Below are positions 41,091 to 49,197 of a stretch of 64,000 bases of DNA, piece by piece; within the stretch, counting starts at the first letter, position 1, and each line of letters begins with the position of its first letter. The DNA lies in NCBI RefSeq assembly GCF_002086115.1, contig NZ_MVHJ01000018.1, positions 29,877 through 93,876 of the forward strand, in the 5' to 3' direction. The stretch is from Mycolicibacterium bacteremicum (GTDB lineage Bacteria > Actinomycetota > Actinomycetes > Mycobacteriales > Mycobacteriaceae). The notes beneath the pieces are model-generated. The model did no database searches. It saw only the letters and a program-made list of their open reading frames with translations, and was not told where the DNA came from. Made by a program: the position numbers and the translations under genes.

Positions 41091-41098
41091 GGGTACCC
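41091..41098. promoter_or_regulatory. Palindromic GGGTACCC between two divergent genes
   Basis: The perfect palindrome GGGTACCC lies in a 23-bp gap; it places a GGGTAC hexamer 10 nt before ATG 41082 (minus) and 9 nt before ATG 41106 (plus). Neither side has a good GTTT box. Confidence 0.35.
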
Positions 41099-41105
41099 AC
41101 TGATC

Positions 41106-41870
41106 ATGCGGATCGCCACCTTCAACATCCTGCACGGACGGACCGTCGGTGACGGCGTGCACCCGTCTCGGCTGACCGAGTGCATCAAGCGGCTCGACCC
41201 GGACATCCTTGCGCTGCAGGAGGTCGACCTCGAACAGCAGCGGTCGGGCCGTGCCGATCTCACCGCCGTCGCCGCCGAGGCGATGGGCGCGGTCACTCAT
41301 CGCTTCGTCGCCGCAATCGCCGGCACCCCGGGTGCCACCTGGATGGCGGCCACCGGCGAGGAACAGCCCGGCACCGCGGCATACGGAATCGCCCTGCTGT
41401 CGCGCTTCCCGGCCACGAGTTGGCAGGTGGTGCGACTGCCGCGGATTCCGGTGCGCTTCCCGATGTATCTGCCGGGGCCGAACAAGGTGATGATCGTCAA
41501 CGAGGAGCCGCGCGCCGCGGTGATCGCCCAATTGGACACCCCGCTCGGCCCGATGTCGGTTGCCAACACCCATCTCTCGTTTGTGCCGGGATGGAACCGC
41601 AGGCAACTGCGCAGGTTGGTGCGGGATCTGCAGGGGCTGCCCGGGCCACACATCGTCACCGGTGATCTGAACCTTGCCCCGGAGGCGGCGAGCCGCTACA
41701 CAGGGTTCCGGTCCTTGGCGACCGCGCCGACCTTTCCCGCGGACGCCCCCACCAAGCAACTCGACCACATCCTGACCGACGACCCGGCGCTGTGTGCGCG
41801 CAATTGTGAAGCGCCGCTGGCAGATCTGTCCGACCACCGACCGCTGGCCGTCGACATCGAGCTGGGCTAA
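41106..41870 (+). CDS. Endonuclease/exonuclease/phosphatase-family protein
   Basis: 254 residues: ATFNILHG (Asn), LALQEVD (metal Glu), NTHLSFV, VTGDLNLAP (Asp/Asn), and a final SDHRPLAVDIEL (Asp/His) make up the full EEP active site. Such enzymes cut phosphodiester bonds in nucleic acids, lipids or signalling molecules. There is no signal peptide, so it is cytosolic. The stop overlaps the convergent small gene by 4 nt. Confidence 0.88.
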   Translation: MRIATFNILHGRTVGDGVHPSRLTECIKRLDPDILALQEVDLEQQRSGRADLTAVAAEAMGAVTHRFVAAIAGTPGATWMAATGEEQPGTAAYGIALLSRFPATSWQVVRLPRIPVRFPMYLPGPNKVMIVNEEPRAAVIAQLDTPLGPMSVANTHLSFVPGWNRRQLRRLVRDLQGLPGPHIVTGDLNLAPEAASRYTGFRSLATAPTFPADAPTKQLDHILTDDPALCARNCEAPLADLSDHRPLAVDIELG

Positions 41871-42052
41871 TCGGCCTCGCTGCGCGCCTCGGCGCCGGTC
41901 TGCCCGCTGTCGAAATCCTCGTCGGAGAAGGTACGCCCCACATACGAGCCACCTTCCTCGCCGTCGGCCCGGGAGCCGGCCACCTTCGGGTCATCGTCGA
42001 CATCGGATTCACTGTGCTCGGATTCGCGCTTCTCCGGATCTGGACCTGTCAT
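41867..42052 (-). CDS. Small acidic protein (61 residues)
   Basis: Very acidic (EKRESEHSESDVDDDPK, GGSYVGRTFSDEDFDSG), probably disordered. ATG 42052 lies 9 nt after a GGGTAT box with GTTA 15 nt further up, a good SigF-type promoter. TATCCA, overlapping it, also sits 6 nt before the ATG. Such hydrophilic acidic proteins are typical of general-stress regulons. Function unknown. Confidence 0.7.
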   Translation of the reverse strand: MTGPDPEKRESEHSESDVDDDPKVAGSRADGEEGGSYVGRTFSDEDFDSGQTGAEARSEAD

Positions 42053-42061
42053 CGCGCTTGG

Positions 42062-42086
42062 ATACCCGTCGCCCGGATGCGCTAAC
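42062..42086 (-). promoter_or_regulatory. SigF-like promoter (GTTA-N15-GGGTAT)
   Basis: On the minus strand GTTA (42083-42086), 15 nt, GGGTAT (42062-42067), then 9 nt to ATG 42052. Confidence 0.55.
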
Positions 42087-42194
42087 CGCCGAGCCCGCGC
42101 AGTTCCGGGCCGGTCCGGTCACCCTGGCACCGAACGGATTCCGCCTCCTCGGCGGGACGCCGGATCGGTGTTCGGCATCGGACCGGGCACCCAG

Positions 42195-42219
42195 GATTAG
42201 CGGAGCCGAAAACGGGAAA
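42195..42219 (+). promoter_or_regulatory. SigF-like promoter (GATT-N15-GGGAAA)
   Basis: GATT 42195-42198, GGGAAA 42214-42219, 11 nt before ATG 42231. Confidence 0.35.
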
Positions 42220-42230
42220 CTAATTGGGCT

Positions 42231-42419
42231 ATGGCTACTTATCGAGTTCTAAATCCGCACGGCGACGTCGTCGACACCAAAGACATCGAAAGCGCCGGCG
42301 ACGCGCACGCGTGGTTCGTCGATTCCAAGGCCGACAACTCCGAACTCGGCTGGCGCATGGAGGTCAAGTCCGATGACGGCTGGGCATTCTTCGACGACAG
42401 CGAGGGCTCACCGGACTAG
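42231..42419 (+). CDS. Small conserved-looking protein (62 residues)
   Basis: ATG 42231. The sequence (MATYRVLNPHGDVVDTKDI, AHAWFVDSKADNSELGW, DDGWAFFDDSEGSPD) is compact, has aromatic residues at regular intervals and looks like one small beta-rich domain. I know no named family. It has a SigF-like box upstream and overlaps the convergent Rv2629-like gene by 4 nt. Confidence 0.7.
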   Translation: MATYRVLNPHGDVVDTKDIESAGDAHAWFVDSKADNSELGWRMEVKSDDGWAFFDDSEGSPD

Positions 42420-43540
42420 GCGGGTCGGCGCCGGTACCGCAGTACCGCGCCGACGCCGTCGTCGGGGTAGACGCGGTCATCGATACGGATCAGCTCCGAC
42501 GCGGTGGACACGGCCAGCAGCGGCAGCGCCTCGTCGGCTCGGACGCTCGCCGTCGGCGCAGCACCGAACTCGGACAGCACGTCCGCGTTCGGCGCGATCT
42601 CGCTGAGGTGCTCACCGAGCACCACGGTGCGGTCCTGCAGATCACCGATGATCAGCGTGTCCACCGCACCATCGCGCAACGCGGCGCAGACACCGGGCAG
42701 GCCCTGTGCCGCCAACCCGGACCCGCCGTCGCGCGCGGCCTCGAACCGCTGGGCCGCGTCACCGATGGCCCCGTTGCGCCGCAATAGGAAGTGCTCGTCG
42801 ACATCGGCCCGCAACCGGTCGGTGTCGATGCTGCCCCGGGCGCCGTCGGCCAAGGTGACCACCCGGTCGCGCACCCGGCCGGGTAGCGCGCTGAGCAGGT
42901 CGTGGCGGGCCCGGACCTCACCCACCACGAACACGGTCTCGGGATCGACCTCGTCGAACAGGATGGTGATCTCGCGGGTGATTTCGCGGATGTTCTGGCG
43001 TGCAGCCTCGGCCGCGCGCAGTTGCGGGTCGCCGTAGCCGGCGGTTTCGGCGCCGGCCGCCTTATGCACCGGGAACCCGCTGCCCTGCACGGTGGTGTCC
43101 TCGTCACGGCCGTCGCGGTGCACCGTGACATCGGCGCCGGTGCGATCGACCGCGATCAGCAGATAGGTGGGGTCGGTCAGCCCATGTTCGACGAACGGCA
43201 TGAGATAGGGCAGCGCCGACACCCGTACCAGCGGCACAGCGGGACCGCGCAGCAGCGGTTCGTTCAACACGACGCCCGCGTGATCGGCCACCAGTGCCCG
43301 CCCCGCCTGCCCCGAGGTCGGCAGGCTGCCCAGGACGGCCCGCTGCAGGTGCTCGGCCACGGTGGCGCCCACGCCGTGGGCATCGAGGTGACCGCGGATG
43401 GCGCGCCACCGGAGCTCCAGTTGCGCCACTGCGTCCTCGGTGTCGTGCGAATTGTCGTAGTGCAATCTGGCCGCGGTCAACCTGATGCTGCGTGAACGCC
43501 CAGCAGCCCGGCCGCCACGGCGACCGGATCCGTACGGCAC
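42416..43540 (-). CDS. Rv2629-like protein (Vms1/eRF1-like release-factor fold)
   Basis: 374 residues when started at GTG 43540, the same length I recall for M. tuberculosis Rv2629, and similar all along: YDNSHDTEDAV at the start, GRALVADHAGVVLNEPLL, GSGFPVHKAAGAETAGYGD, VVGEVRARHDLLSALP, and GSGLAAQGLPGVCAALRDGAVDTLI near the end. The GSGLAAQG site replaces the GGQ loop region of eRF1-type factors. This group (baeRF/Vms1-like) is suspected of acting on stalled ribosomes; in M. tuberculosis the gene belongs to the dormancy response. I see no clear DosR box here. Confidence 0.85.
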   Translation of the reverse strand: MPYGSGRRGGRAAGRSRSIRLTAARLHYDNSHDTEDAVAQLELRWRAIRGHLDAHGVGATVAEHLQRAVLGSLPTSGQAGRALVADHAGVVLNEPLLRGPAVPLVRVSALPYLMPFVEHGLTDPTYLLIAVDRTGADVTVHRDGRDEDTTVQGSGFPVHKAAGAETAGYGDPQLRAAEAARQNIREITREITILFDEVDPETVFVVGEVRARHDLLSALPGRVRDRVVTLADGARGSIDTDRLRADVDEHFLLRRNGAIGDAAQRFEAARDGGSGLAAQGLPGVCAALRDGAVDTLIIGDLQDRTVVLGEHLSEIAPNADVLSEFGAAPTASVRADEALPLLAVSTASELIRIDDRVYPDDGVGAVLRYRRRPA

Positions 43541-43612
43541 CGATTGACACCCGGCGATTACACCGCGACCAGCCGGGCACCCCAACCGGCATCACCGACC
43601 GAGGAGTGAGCG

Positions 43613-44521
43613 ATGGGAAACGTCGTGGTGCACAAGCCCAGTGAGCGCTGTGCGGACACCGGCAGGCTGTTCGCGGAACTGATCGCAGCGCAACTGCCGG
43701 ACGGTGTGCTCGAGATCGTCGACGGTGACGGGGCCGTCGGAGCCCGCCTGGCGGCCTCCCCGTTCGTCGACGTGGTCGCGCATGTCGGGAGTTCGGCCAC
43801 CGGGCGGGATATCGCGTGCGCCTGCGCCCAACGCGGTGCCAAGGCATTGTTGGAGAACGGTGGTAACGACGCGTTGATCGTGGACGCGGGCGTGCCACCG
43901 GACTGGGCCGCCGGCCAGGCCGCGCTGGGCGCGTTCGCCAACGCCGGCCAGATCTGCGTGTCGGTGGAGCGCATCTACGTCCACGAGGCGGTGGCCGCCG
44001 AGTTCACCGATGCCCTGGTCGCCGAGGCACGGTCCTGGGCAGACCGGATCGGTCCGCTGGTCGACGAGCGGCAATGTGGACACGTCCACCGCCACGTCAG
44101 CGATGCGGCGCACCGCGGCGCGCGGATCCTCGTCGGCGGTGAACCCGCCGGCCACGGGAACTTCTATCCGCCCACGGTGCTCACCGGGTGTACACCCGAC
44201 ATGTTGATCTTCAGCGACGAGACGTTCGGCCCGGTCGCGGCGGTCCGGCAGGTGCCGGATTTCCAGACCGCGCTGACCGAGGCGGCCGATGACCGGTTCG
44301 GCCTGGCCGCGACGGTCCTGACCGCGGACATGTCGCGCGCGCAGCAGGCCTGGCGTGCGCTGCCGGTCGGAACCGTCAAGATCAACAACGTGTTCGGCGG
44401 GGCTCCGGGCGGCGCCGCGCAACCGCGGCGGGCCAGCGGTGCGGGATTCGGCTACGGGCCGGAACTACTCGACGAGATGAGTGCGGTGAAGGTCGTGCAC
44501 TACGCACCGGTCGGGGGTTGA
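43613..44521 (+). CDS. Aldehyde dehydrogenase, N-terminally short
   Basis: 302 residues where ~480 is normal. The alignment starts at GNVVVHKPSE, so about the first 150 residues, including the outer part of the NAD domain, are missing, although a strong ribosome site (GAGGAG) sits before ATG 43613. The catalytic Glu (LENGGN, ~81) and Cys (NAGQICVSVER, ~112) remain, as does a Pro-rich DETFGPVAAV motif. Either a shortened working enzyme or a gene that lost its front and gained a new start. Confidence 0.75.
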   Translation: MGNVVVHKPSERCADTGRLFAELIAAQLPDGVLEIVDGDGAVGARLAASPFVDVVAHVGSSATGRDIACACAQRGAKALLENGGNDALIVDAGVPPDWAAGQAALGAFANAGQICVSVERIYVHEAVAAEFTDALVAEARSWADRIGPLVDERQCGHVHRHVSDAAHRGARILVGGEPAGHGNFYPPTVLTGCTPDMLIFSDETFGPVAAVRQVPDFQTALTEAADDRFGLAATVLTADMSRAQQAWRALPVGTVKINNVFGGAPGGAAQPRRASGAGFGYGPELLDEMSAVKVVHYAPVGG

Positions 44522-44528
44522 CTGCCCC

Positions 44529-44553
44529 GTTTCGGCGCCGCGGCACGGGGTAT
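44529..44553 (+). promoter_or_regulatory. SigF-like promoter (GTTT-N15-GGGTAT)
   Basis: GTTT 44529-44532 and GGGTAT 44548-44553, 10 nt before ATG 44564. It is the best match in the window to the mycobacterial SigF consensus. Confidence 0.65.
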
Positions 44554-44563
44554 CGCCGCCCCT

Positions 44564-44707
44564 ATGACCGCCAATCCCGACGAGGACGCTCAGCACGACC
44601 CCGATGGTGACCCCGAGATGATCCAACCCGAACGGCTGCAGCCCCAGCCCGATCAGGCCGAGGGTGCCGATGATCCGGACGAGACCGGGGAGGGCACCGG
44701 CGCATGA
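44564..44707 (+). CDS. Acidic mini-protein (47 residues) leading the FAD-Rieske gene
   Basis: ATG 44564 to TGA 44707, overlapping the next ATG by 4 nt. The product (MTANPDEDAQHDPDGDPEMI, then Gln/Pro/Glu/Asp-rich) is acidic and unstructured-looking. The overlap plus the promoter placed only 10 nt upstream argue it is translated. It may be a leader that couples translation to the oxidoreductase, or a stress protein like those at 22060 and 41867. Confidence 0.65.
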   Translation: MTANPDEDAQHDPDGDPEMIQPERLQPQPDQAEGADDPDETGEGTGA

Positions 44708-46200
44708 CATCGTTGTGGCTGGACGGTCGCACCGAGGTGGTCGACCGTGCCTCCGGGCTTTCGGACGACACCTTCGACGTCGCGGTCGTCGGCGCCGGGA
44801 TCACCGGCCTGTGCACTGCGCTGCTGCTGGCACGTGCCGGTAAGCGGGTGGTGGTGCTGGAGGCCCACCATGTCGGCGCCGGTACCACCGGGAACACCAC
44901 CGGGAAGGTCAGCCTGTTGCAGGGGAGCAAGCTGTCCCGGATCCGGGACAAACACGGGGACCAGATACTGCGCGCGTACGTCGACGGCAATACCGAGGGA
45001 CGTGACTGGCTGTTGCGCCACCTGGAGGCGCATGGGTTGAGCGTGCAACGGGAGGATGCCTACACCTACGCCCAATCGGAGTCCGGTGTCGATTCGGCGC
45101 GCCGGGAACTCGAGGCCTGCCGGGCCGCCGGTCTGCCGGCCGAGTGGGCGTCCGACGCGGCCGTGCCGTTCCCCTTCGCCGGCGGCGTCCGCCTGCCCGA
45201 CCAGGCCCAGATCGACCCGATTCCGCTGCTGGACAGCTTCGTCGTGGAGTTCGAGCGGCACGGCGGAACGCTGGTGCAGGGCGCGCGGGTACGGGGCGTC
45301 TCGGTCGGCACCCCGCTGCGGCTGACCGTCGACCGGGCCGGCGCGTCGACGACGGTGACCGCCGAGCACTGCATCCTGGCGACCGGTATCCCGATCCTTG
45401 ACCGGGGCGGCTTCTTCGCCAAGGTCAGTCCGCACCGATCCTATTGTGTGGCTTTCGATGTGCCCGGTGACATCACCCGGCCGATGTTCATCTCCACCGA
45501 TTCGCCGACCCGGTCGGTGCGTTATGCGCCGACACCGGGCGGTGATCGGTTGATCGTCGGCGGCGGCGGGCACAAGGTGGGTCGGGCCACCGATGCCGCG
45601 CGCCGGGTGGCAGATCTGGTGCACTGGGCCAAGCAGCACTTCCCGGGCGCGGTACAGACGCATTTCTGGTCGGCGCAGGACTATTCACCAATCGACGAGT
45701 TGCCCTATGCGGGTCCGATTCTGCCCGGCGCACAACACATCTGGATCGCCACCGGATTCGACAAGTGGGGGATGACCAACGGTATCGCCGCGGCGCTGGC
45801 ACTGTCCGGGCAGATCCTGGGTGGCCACATGCCGTGGGCGAACGCGTTCGCCGCGTGGAGCCCGCGCGAACTGCGCGGACTGTCCGCGGCACTCAAGCTC
45901 AATCTGTCCGACGGGTACGAGTTGGCCAAGGGGTGGGTGGCGCCGGCCACCCGCAGGGCAGACCCGGACGAAGGGCACGGGGTGGTCGCGGGACCGCCGT
46001 GGCATCTGCACGCCGACAGTGTTGTCGACGGGGTCCACCGGACGGTCTCTCCGGTATGTCCCCACCTTGGTGGCATCGTGACCTGGAACGACGCCGACTG
46101 TGCCTGGGAGTGTCCGCTGCACGGGTCCCGATTCGCGCCGGACGGGACGCTGCTGGAGGGGCCGGCCACGCGAGGGCTGACCGCTTCCGAACCATACTGA
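44704..46200 (+). CDS. FAD-dependent oxidoreductase with C-terminal Rieske domain
   Basis: 498 residues. FAD site VAVVGAGITGLCTALLLARAG (~26-46), GNTTGKVSLLQGSKL next, and the DAO-fold core to ~370. Residues ~425-498 form a Rieske [2Fe-2S] domain with C-P-H-L-G (SPVCPHLGG) and C-P-L-H-G (WECPLHGSRF), so all four cluster ligands are present. This DAO-Rieske fusion class is common in mycobacteria and Bacillus; the substrate is not known. Likely a cytosolic redox enzyme of the stress response, given its promoter. Confidence 0.9.
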   Translation: MTSLWLDGRTEVVDRASGLSDDTFDVAVVGAGITGLCTALLLARAGKRVVVLEAHHVGAGTTGNTTGKVSLLQGSKLSRIRDKHGDQILRAYVDGNTEGRDWLLRHLEAHGLSVQREDAYTYAQSESGVDSARRELEACRAAGLPAEWASDAAVPFPFAGGVRLPDQAQIDPIPLLDSFVVEFERHGGTLVQGARVRGVSVGTPLRLTVDRAGASTTVTAEHCILATGIPILDRGGFFAKVSPHRSYCVAFDVPGDITRPMFISTDSPTRSVRYAPTPGGDRLIVGGGGHKVGRATDAARRVADLVHWAKQHFPGAVQTHFWSAQDYSPIDELPYAGPILPGAQHIWIATGFDKWGMTNGIAAALALSGQILGGHMPWANAFAAWSPRELRGLSAALKLNLSDGYELAKGWVAPATRRADPDEGHGVVAGPPWHLHADSVVDGVHRTVSPVCPHLGGIVTWNDADCAWECPLHGSRFAPDGTLLEGPATRGLTASEPY

Positions 46201-46211
46201 CCGGCGCGGCT

Positions 46212-46236
46212 GTTTCGGACCCCGCTCGGCGGGCAT
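46212..46236 (+). promoter_or_regulatory. SigF-like promoter (GTTT-N15-GGGCAT)
   Basis: GTTT 46212-46215, GGGCAT 46231-46236, 9 nt before ATG 46246. The hexamer deviates at the fourth base. Confidence 0.4.
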
Positions 46237-46245
46237 GCCTGCCCC

Positions 46246-47424
46246 ATGAAAGCTGTCACCTGGCAAGGTAAACGCGACGTCCGGGTCGAACAGGTACCTG
46301 ATCCGAAGATCGAACAGTCCACGGACGCGATCATCGAGGTGACCTCGACCAACATCTGCGGTTCCGACCTGCACCTCTACGAGGTCCTGGGGGCGTTCAT
46401 GAGCCCCGGCGACATCCTCGGCCATGAGCCGATGGGCATCGTGGCCGAGGTGGGCGCCGATGTCACGAATCTCAAGGTCGGCGACCGCGTGGTGATCCCG
46501 TTCCAGATCTCGTGCGGGTCCTGCTACATGTGCGATCGCACGCTCTACACCCAGTGCGAGACCACCCAGGTACGCGAACACGGAATGGGCGCGGCGCTTT
46601 TCGGTTACTCGGAACTCTACGGTCAGGTGCCCGGCGGGCAGGCCGAGCTGCTGCGGGTGCCGCAGGCACAGTTCACCCACATCAAGGTCCCGGAGGGTCC
46701 GCCGGACTCCCGGTTCGTCTACCTGTCCGATGTGTTGCCCACCGCGTGGCAGGCGGTCGCCTATGCCGGTATCCCGGACGGCGGCTCGGTCACCGTACTG
46801 GGACTCGGACCGATCGGCGACATGGCGGCGCGTATCGCGGCGCACCTCGGCTACGAGGTGATCGCGGTGGACCGGGTCCCCGAGCGGCTGGCGCGGGCGC
46901 AGAGTCGCGGTCTGCGCACGCTGGACCTCGAGCAGAATCCGTCCCTGGGTGATGCGGTCCGCGAGCTCACCGGTGGCCGCGGCACCGACGCGGTGATCGA
47001 CGCCGTCGGCATGGAGGCGCACGGTTCGCCGATCACCAAGGCGGCACAGCAGCTGAGCGGGCTGCTGCCGGACGCCCTGGCCAAACCGCTCATGGAGAAG
47101 GCCGGCGTGGACCGGTTGGATGCGCTGTACTCGGCCATCGACATCGTCCGCCGTGGCGGCACCATATCCCTGATCGGCGTCTATGGCGGTATGGCCGACC
47201 CCATGCCGATGCTCACGCTGTTCGACAAGCAGGTGCAGCTGCGGATGGGCCAGGCCAATGTGAAGAAGTGGGTGGACGACATCATGCCGTTGCTCACCGA
47301 CGCCGACCCGCTGGGGGTGGACACCTTCGCCACCCACACCCTGCCGTTGGACGCGGCGCCGCACGCCTACGACATCTTCCAACGCAAGGCCGACGGTGCG
47401 GTGAAAGTCGTTCTGACACCCTGA
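46246..47424 (+). CDS. Zinc-dependent alcohol dehydrogenase (formaldehyde-dehydrogenase-like MDR)
   Basis: 392 residues. Catalytic-zinc ligands Cys in NICGSDLHLY and His-Glu in GHEPMGIV; structural-zinc cysteines in SCGSCYMCDRTLYTQC (~87-102), four in all. Rossmann motif VLGLGPIGDMAARIA (~183-197). The long loop and ending place it near glutathione-independent formaldehyde dehydrogenases and similar polyol/alcohol enzymes. Downstream of the FAD-Rieske gene, with its own promoter and a very strong terminator. Confidence 0.9.
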   Translation: MKAVTWQGKRDVRVEQVPDPKIEQSTDAIIEVTSTNICGSDLHLYEVLGAFMSPGDILGHEPMGIVAEVGADVTNLKVGDRVVIPFQISCGSCYMCDRTLYTQCETTQVREHGMGAALFGYSELYGQVPGGQAELLRVPQAQFTHIKVPEGPPDSRFVYLSDVLPTAWQAVAYAGIPDGGSVTVLGLGPIGDMAARIAAHLGYEVIAVDRVPERLARAQSRGLRTLDLEQNPSLGDAVRELTGGRGTDAVIDAVGMEAHGSPITKAAQQLSGLLPDALAKPLMEKAGVDRLDALYSAIDIVRRGGTISLIGVYGGMADPMPMLTLFDKQVQLRMGQANVKKWVDDIMPLLTDADPLGVDTFATHTLPLDAAPHAYDIFQRKADGAVKVVLTP

Positions 47425-47435
47425 CCTGCGGACCT

Positions 47436-47468
47436 CATCGACCCGGCGCCATCGGCGCCGGGTCGATG
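47436..47468. terminator. Perfect 15-bp hairpin terminator
   Basis: CATCGACCCGGCGCC-ATC-GGCGCCGGGTCGATG, arms fully complementary, 11 nt after the alcohol dehydrogenase stop. Confidence 0.75.
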
Positions 47469-47469
47469 T

Positions 47470-47495
47470 GTGTACGCATGCCGTGCTGCGGGTAC
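47470..47495 (+). promoter_or_regulatory. SigF-like promoter candidate (GTGT-N16-GGGTAC)
   Basis: GTGT 47470-47473, GGGTAC 47490-47495, 22 nt before ATG 47518. Weak -35. Confidence 0.25.
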
Positions 47496-47517
47496 GGTAC
47501 GGCTGTCCGGGGGGTCG

Positions 47518-48726
47518 ATGACGAACACGAAATCGAAGGACGGCATATTGGTACGTGATCTGAGACACACCAAGGCAATTCACACTACGAGCTCGGTGCG
47601 CCGCAGAACACTTCTCAAACTCCCGCTACTGGCGTCGCCGGCTGCTGCGGCGCTCGCGACGGCTCCGCACGCCCGCGCTGCGGCCGGTCGATGGTCCAAC
47701 GACCGTGCGCACCGCTGGTTCCGGGCGCAGGGTTGGCTGGTCGGGGCGAACTACATCACGTCGAACGCCATCAACCAGCTCGAGATGTTCCAGGCCAACA
47801 CCTTTGACCCGATGCGCATCGACAGCGAGCTGCGGATGGCCCGATCCATGGGTCTGAACACGGTGCGGGTGTTCCTCCACGACCAGCTGTGGACGCAGGA
47901 CCGCATCGGTTTCCACCAGCGGCTCGGCCAGTTCGTCGACATCGCGGCCAAGCACGGGATCCGGCCGCTGCTGGTGCTGTTCGACTCGTGCTGGGATCCG
48001 CTGCCGCGCAGCGGCCCGCAGCGGGCACCGACACCGGGTGTGCACAACTCGGGCTGGGTGCAGAGTCCGGGTGCCGAGCGACTCGACGACCGTCGGTATC
48101 GACAGGTGTTACAGGAGTACGTCGTCCGGGTCATCGGGCAGTTCCGCAATGACGAACGTGTGCTGGGCTGGGATCTGTGGAACGAGCCGGACAATCCTGC
48201 TGCGGTGTATTCGAAGGTGGAGCGCAAGGACAAGCCCGAACTGGTGGCCGAGCTGTTGCCGCAGGTGTTTCGCTGGGCGCGGACCGTCGACCCGGTACAG
48301 CCGCTGACGACCGGGGTGTGGGAGGGCGAATGGGGCGATGCCGCCCGGCGCAGCCACATGGCATCCATCCAGCTCGACCTGGCCGATGTGCTGAGCTTTC
48401 ACAGTTACGACAATCCGGCCGGTTTCGAGCACCGCATCGAGGAACTGCAGCCGTGGGGAAGGCCGCTGATGTGCACCGAGTATCTGGCGCGCACCGAGGG
48501 CAGCACCATCGAAGGCGTCCTGCCGGTGGCCAAGCGGCGGCGCGTCGGCGCCTACACGTGGGGCCTGGTGGCCGGCAAGACCCAGACGTTCCTACCGTGG
48601 GACTCCTGGGACAAGCCGTATCTCGAACCGCCACGGGAATGGTTCCACGATCTGATCTTCGACGACGGCAGGCCCTACCGGCCACCCGAGGTCGACGCCC
48701 TCAGGAAGCTGACTGGATCTGAATGA
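47518..48726 (+). CDS. Secreted glycoside hydrolase (GH5-like, Tat-type signal)
   Basis: 402 residues from ATG 47518. A twin-arginine-like signal (SVRRRTLLKLPLLASPAAAALA, ~27-48) follows an unusually long charged N-region. The barrel motifs are VRVFLHDQLW, LGWDLWNEPDN with the acid/base Glu (~225) and PLMCTEYLAR with the nucleophile Glu (~320). Clan GH-A, cellulase/mannanase-type. A second enzyme of this clan is at 11144. Export in folded form fits a Tat signal. Confidence 0.8.
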   Translation: MTNTKSKDGILVRDLRHTKAIHTTSSVRRRTLLKLPLLASPAAAALATAPHARAAAGRWSNDRAHRWFRAQGWLVGANYITSNAINQLEMFQANTFDPMRIDSELRMARSMGLNTVRVFLHDQLWTQDRIGFHQRLGQFVDIAAKHGIRPLLVLFDSCWDPLPRSGPQRAPTPGVHNSGWVQSPGAERLDDRRYRQVLQEYVVRVIGQFRNDERVLGWDLWNEPDNPAAVYSKVERKDKPELVAELLPQVFRWARTVDPVQPLTTGVWEGEWGDAARRSHMASIQLDLADVLSFHSYDNPAGFEHRIEELQPWGRPLMCTEYLARTEGSTIEGVLPVAKRRRVGAYTWGLVAGKTQTFLPWDSWDKPYLEPPREWFHDLIFDDGRPYRPPEVDALRKLTGSE

Positions 48727-49090
48727 GGTTGCCGCAGGTGTCGTCGAACACCGCGGTCGTCACCGGTCCCATCTCGGCGGGTTGCTGGGTGAACCGCACC
48801 CCGAGGCCCACCAGCCGCTCGTACTCGGTGCGCACATCGTCGACGACGAACGCGGTGGCCGGAATACCGTCCTCGAACAGGGCATCCTTGAACGGTTTCG
48901 CCGCCGGGTGGCCGTCGGGTTCGAGCACCAGCTCGACACCGTCGGGGTCGTCCGGACCGACCACTGTGATCCAGCGCGGCCCGCCACCCATCGGCACGTC
49001 GTGTTTGAGGCGGAAACCCAGTGTCCCGGTGTAGAACTGCAACGCCCTGTCTTGATCGTCGACGAGCACACTGACGTAGCTGATCTTCAT
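48701..49090 (-). CDS. VOC-family (glyoxalase/bleomycin-resistance fold) protein
   Basis: 129 residues from ATG 49090 with GGAGGGAG upstream. Two beta-alpha-beta-beta-beta units: ISYVSVLVDDQDRALQFYTGTLGFRL and TAFVVDDVRTEYERLVGLGVRF, ending DDTCGNLIQIQS. The YVSVLVDDQ-x-A-LxFY start is common in dimeric PhnB/glyoxalase-like proteins. Substrate unknown. Overlaps the convergent hydrolase gene by 26 nt. Confidence 0.85.
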   Translation of the reverse strand: MKISYVSVLVDDQDRALQFYTGTLGFRLKHDVPMGGGPRWITVVGPDDPDGVELVLEPDGHPAAKPFKDALFEDGIPATAFVVDDVRTEYERLVGLGVRFTQQPAEMGPVTTAVFDDTCGNLIQIQSAS

Positions 49091-49197
49091 GACGACTCCC
49101 TCCGCGGGCCGCGCAGCCACCGTTGCACGATCGGTCTCAGCGGCGCGGTGTTGATGTGAATTTGTAGCGTCCTTCGGTCAACATGTGCCGGTGCCGA

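Noticed and set aside
46246..47424. mscR/mycothiol-dependent formaldehyde dehydrogenase
   Set aside because: Zinc sites fit the wider family, but the sequence resembles the glutathione-independent formaldehyde dehydrogenase branch, so a specific symbol is not justified.
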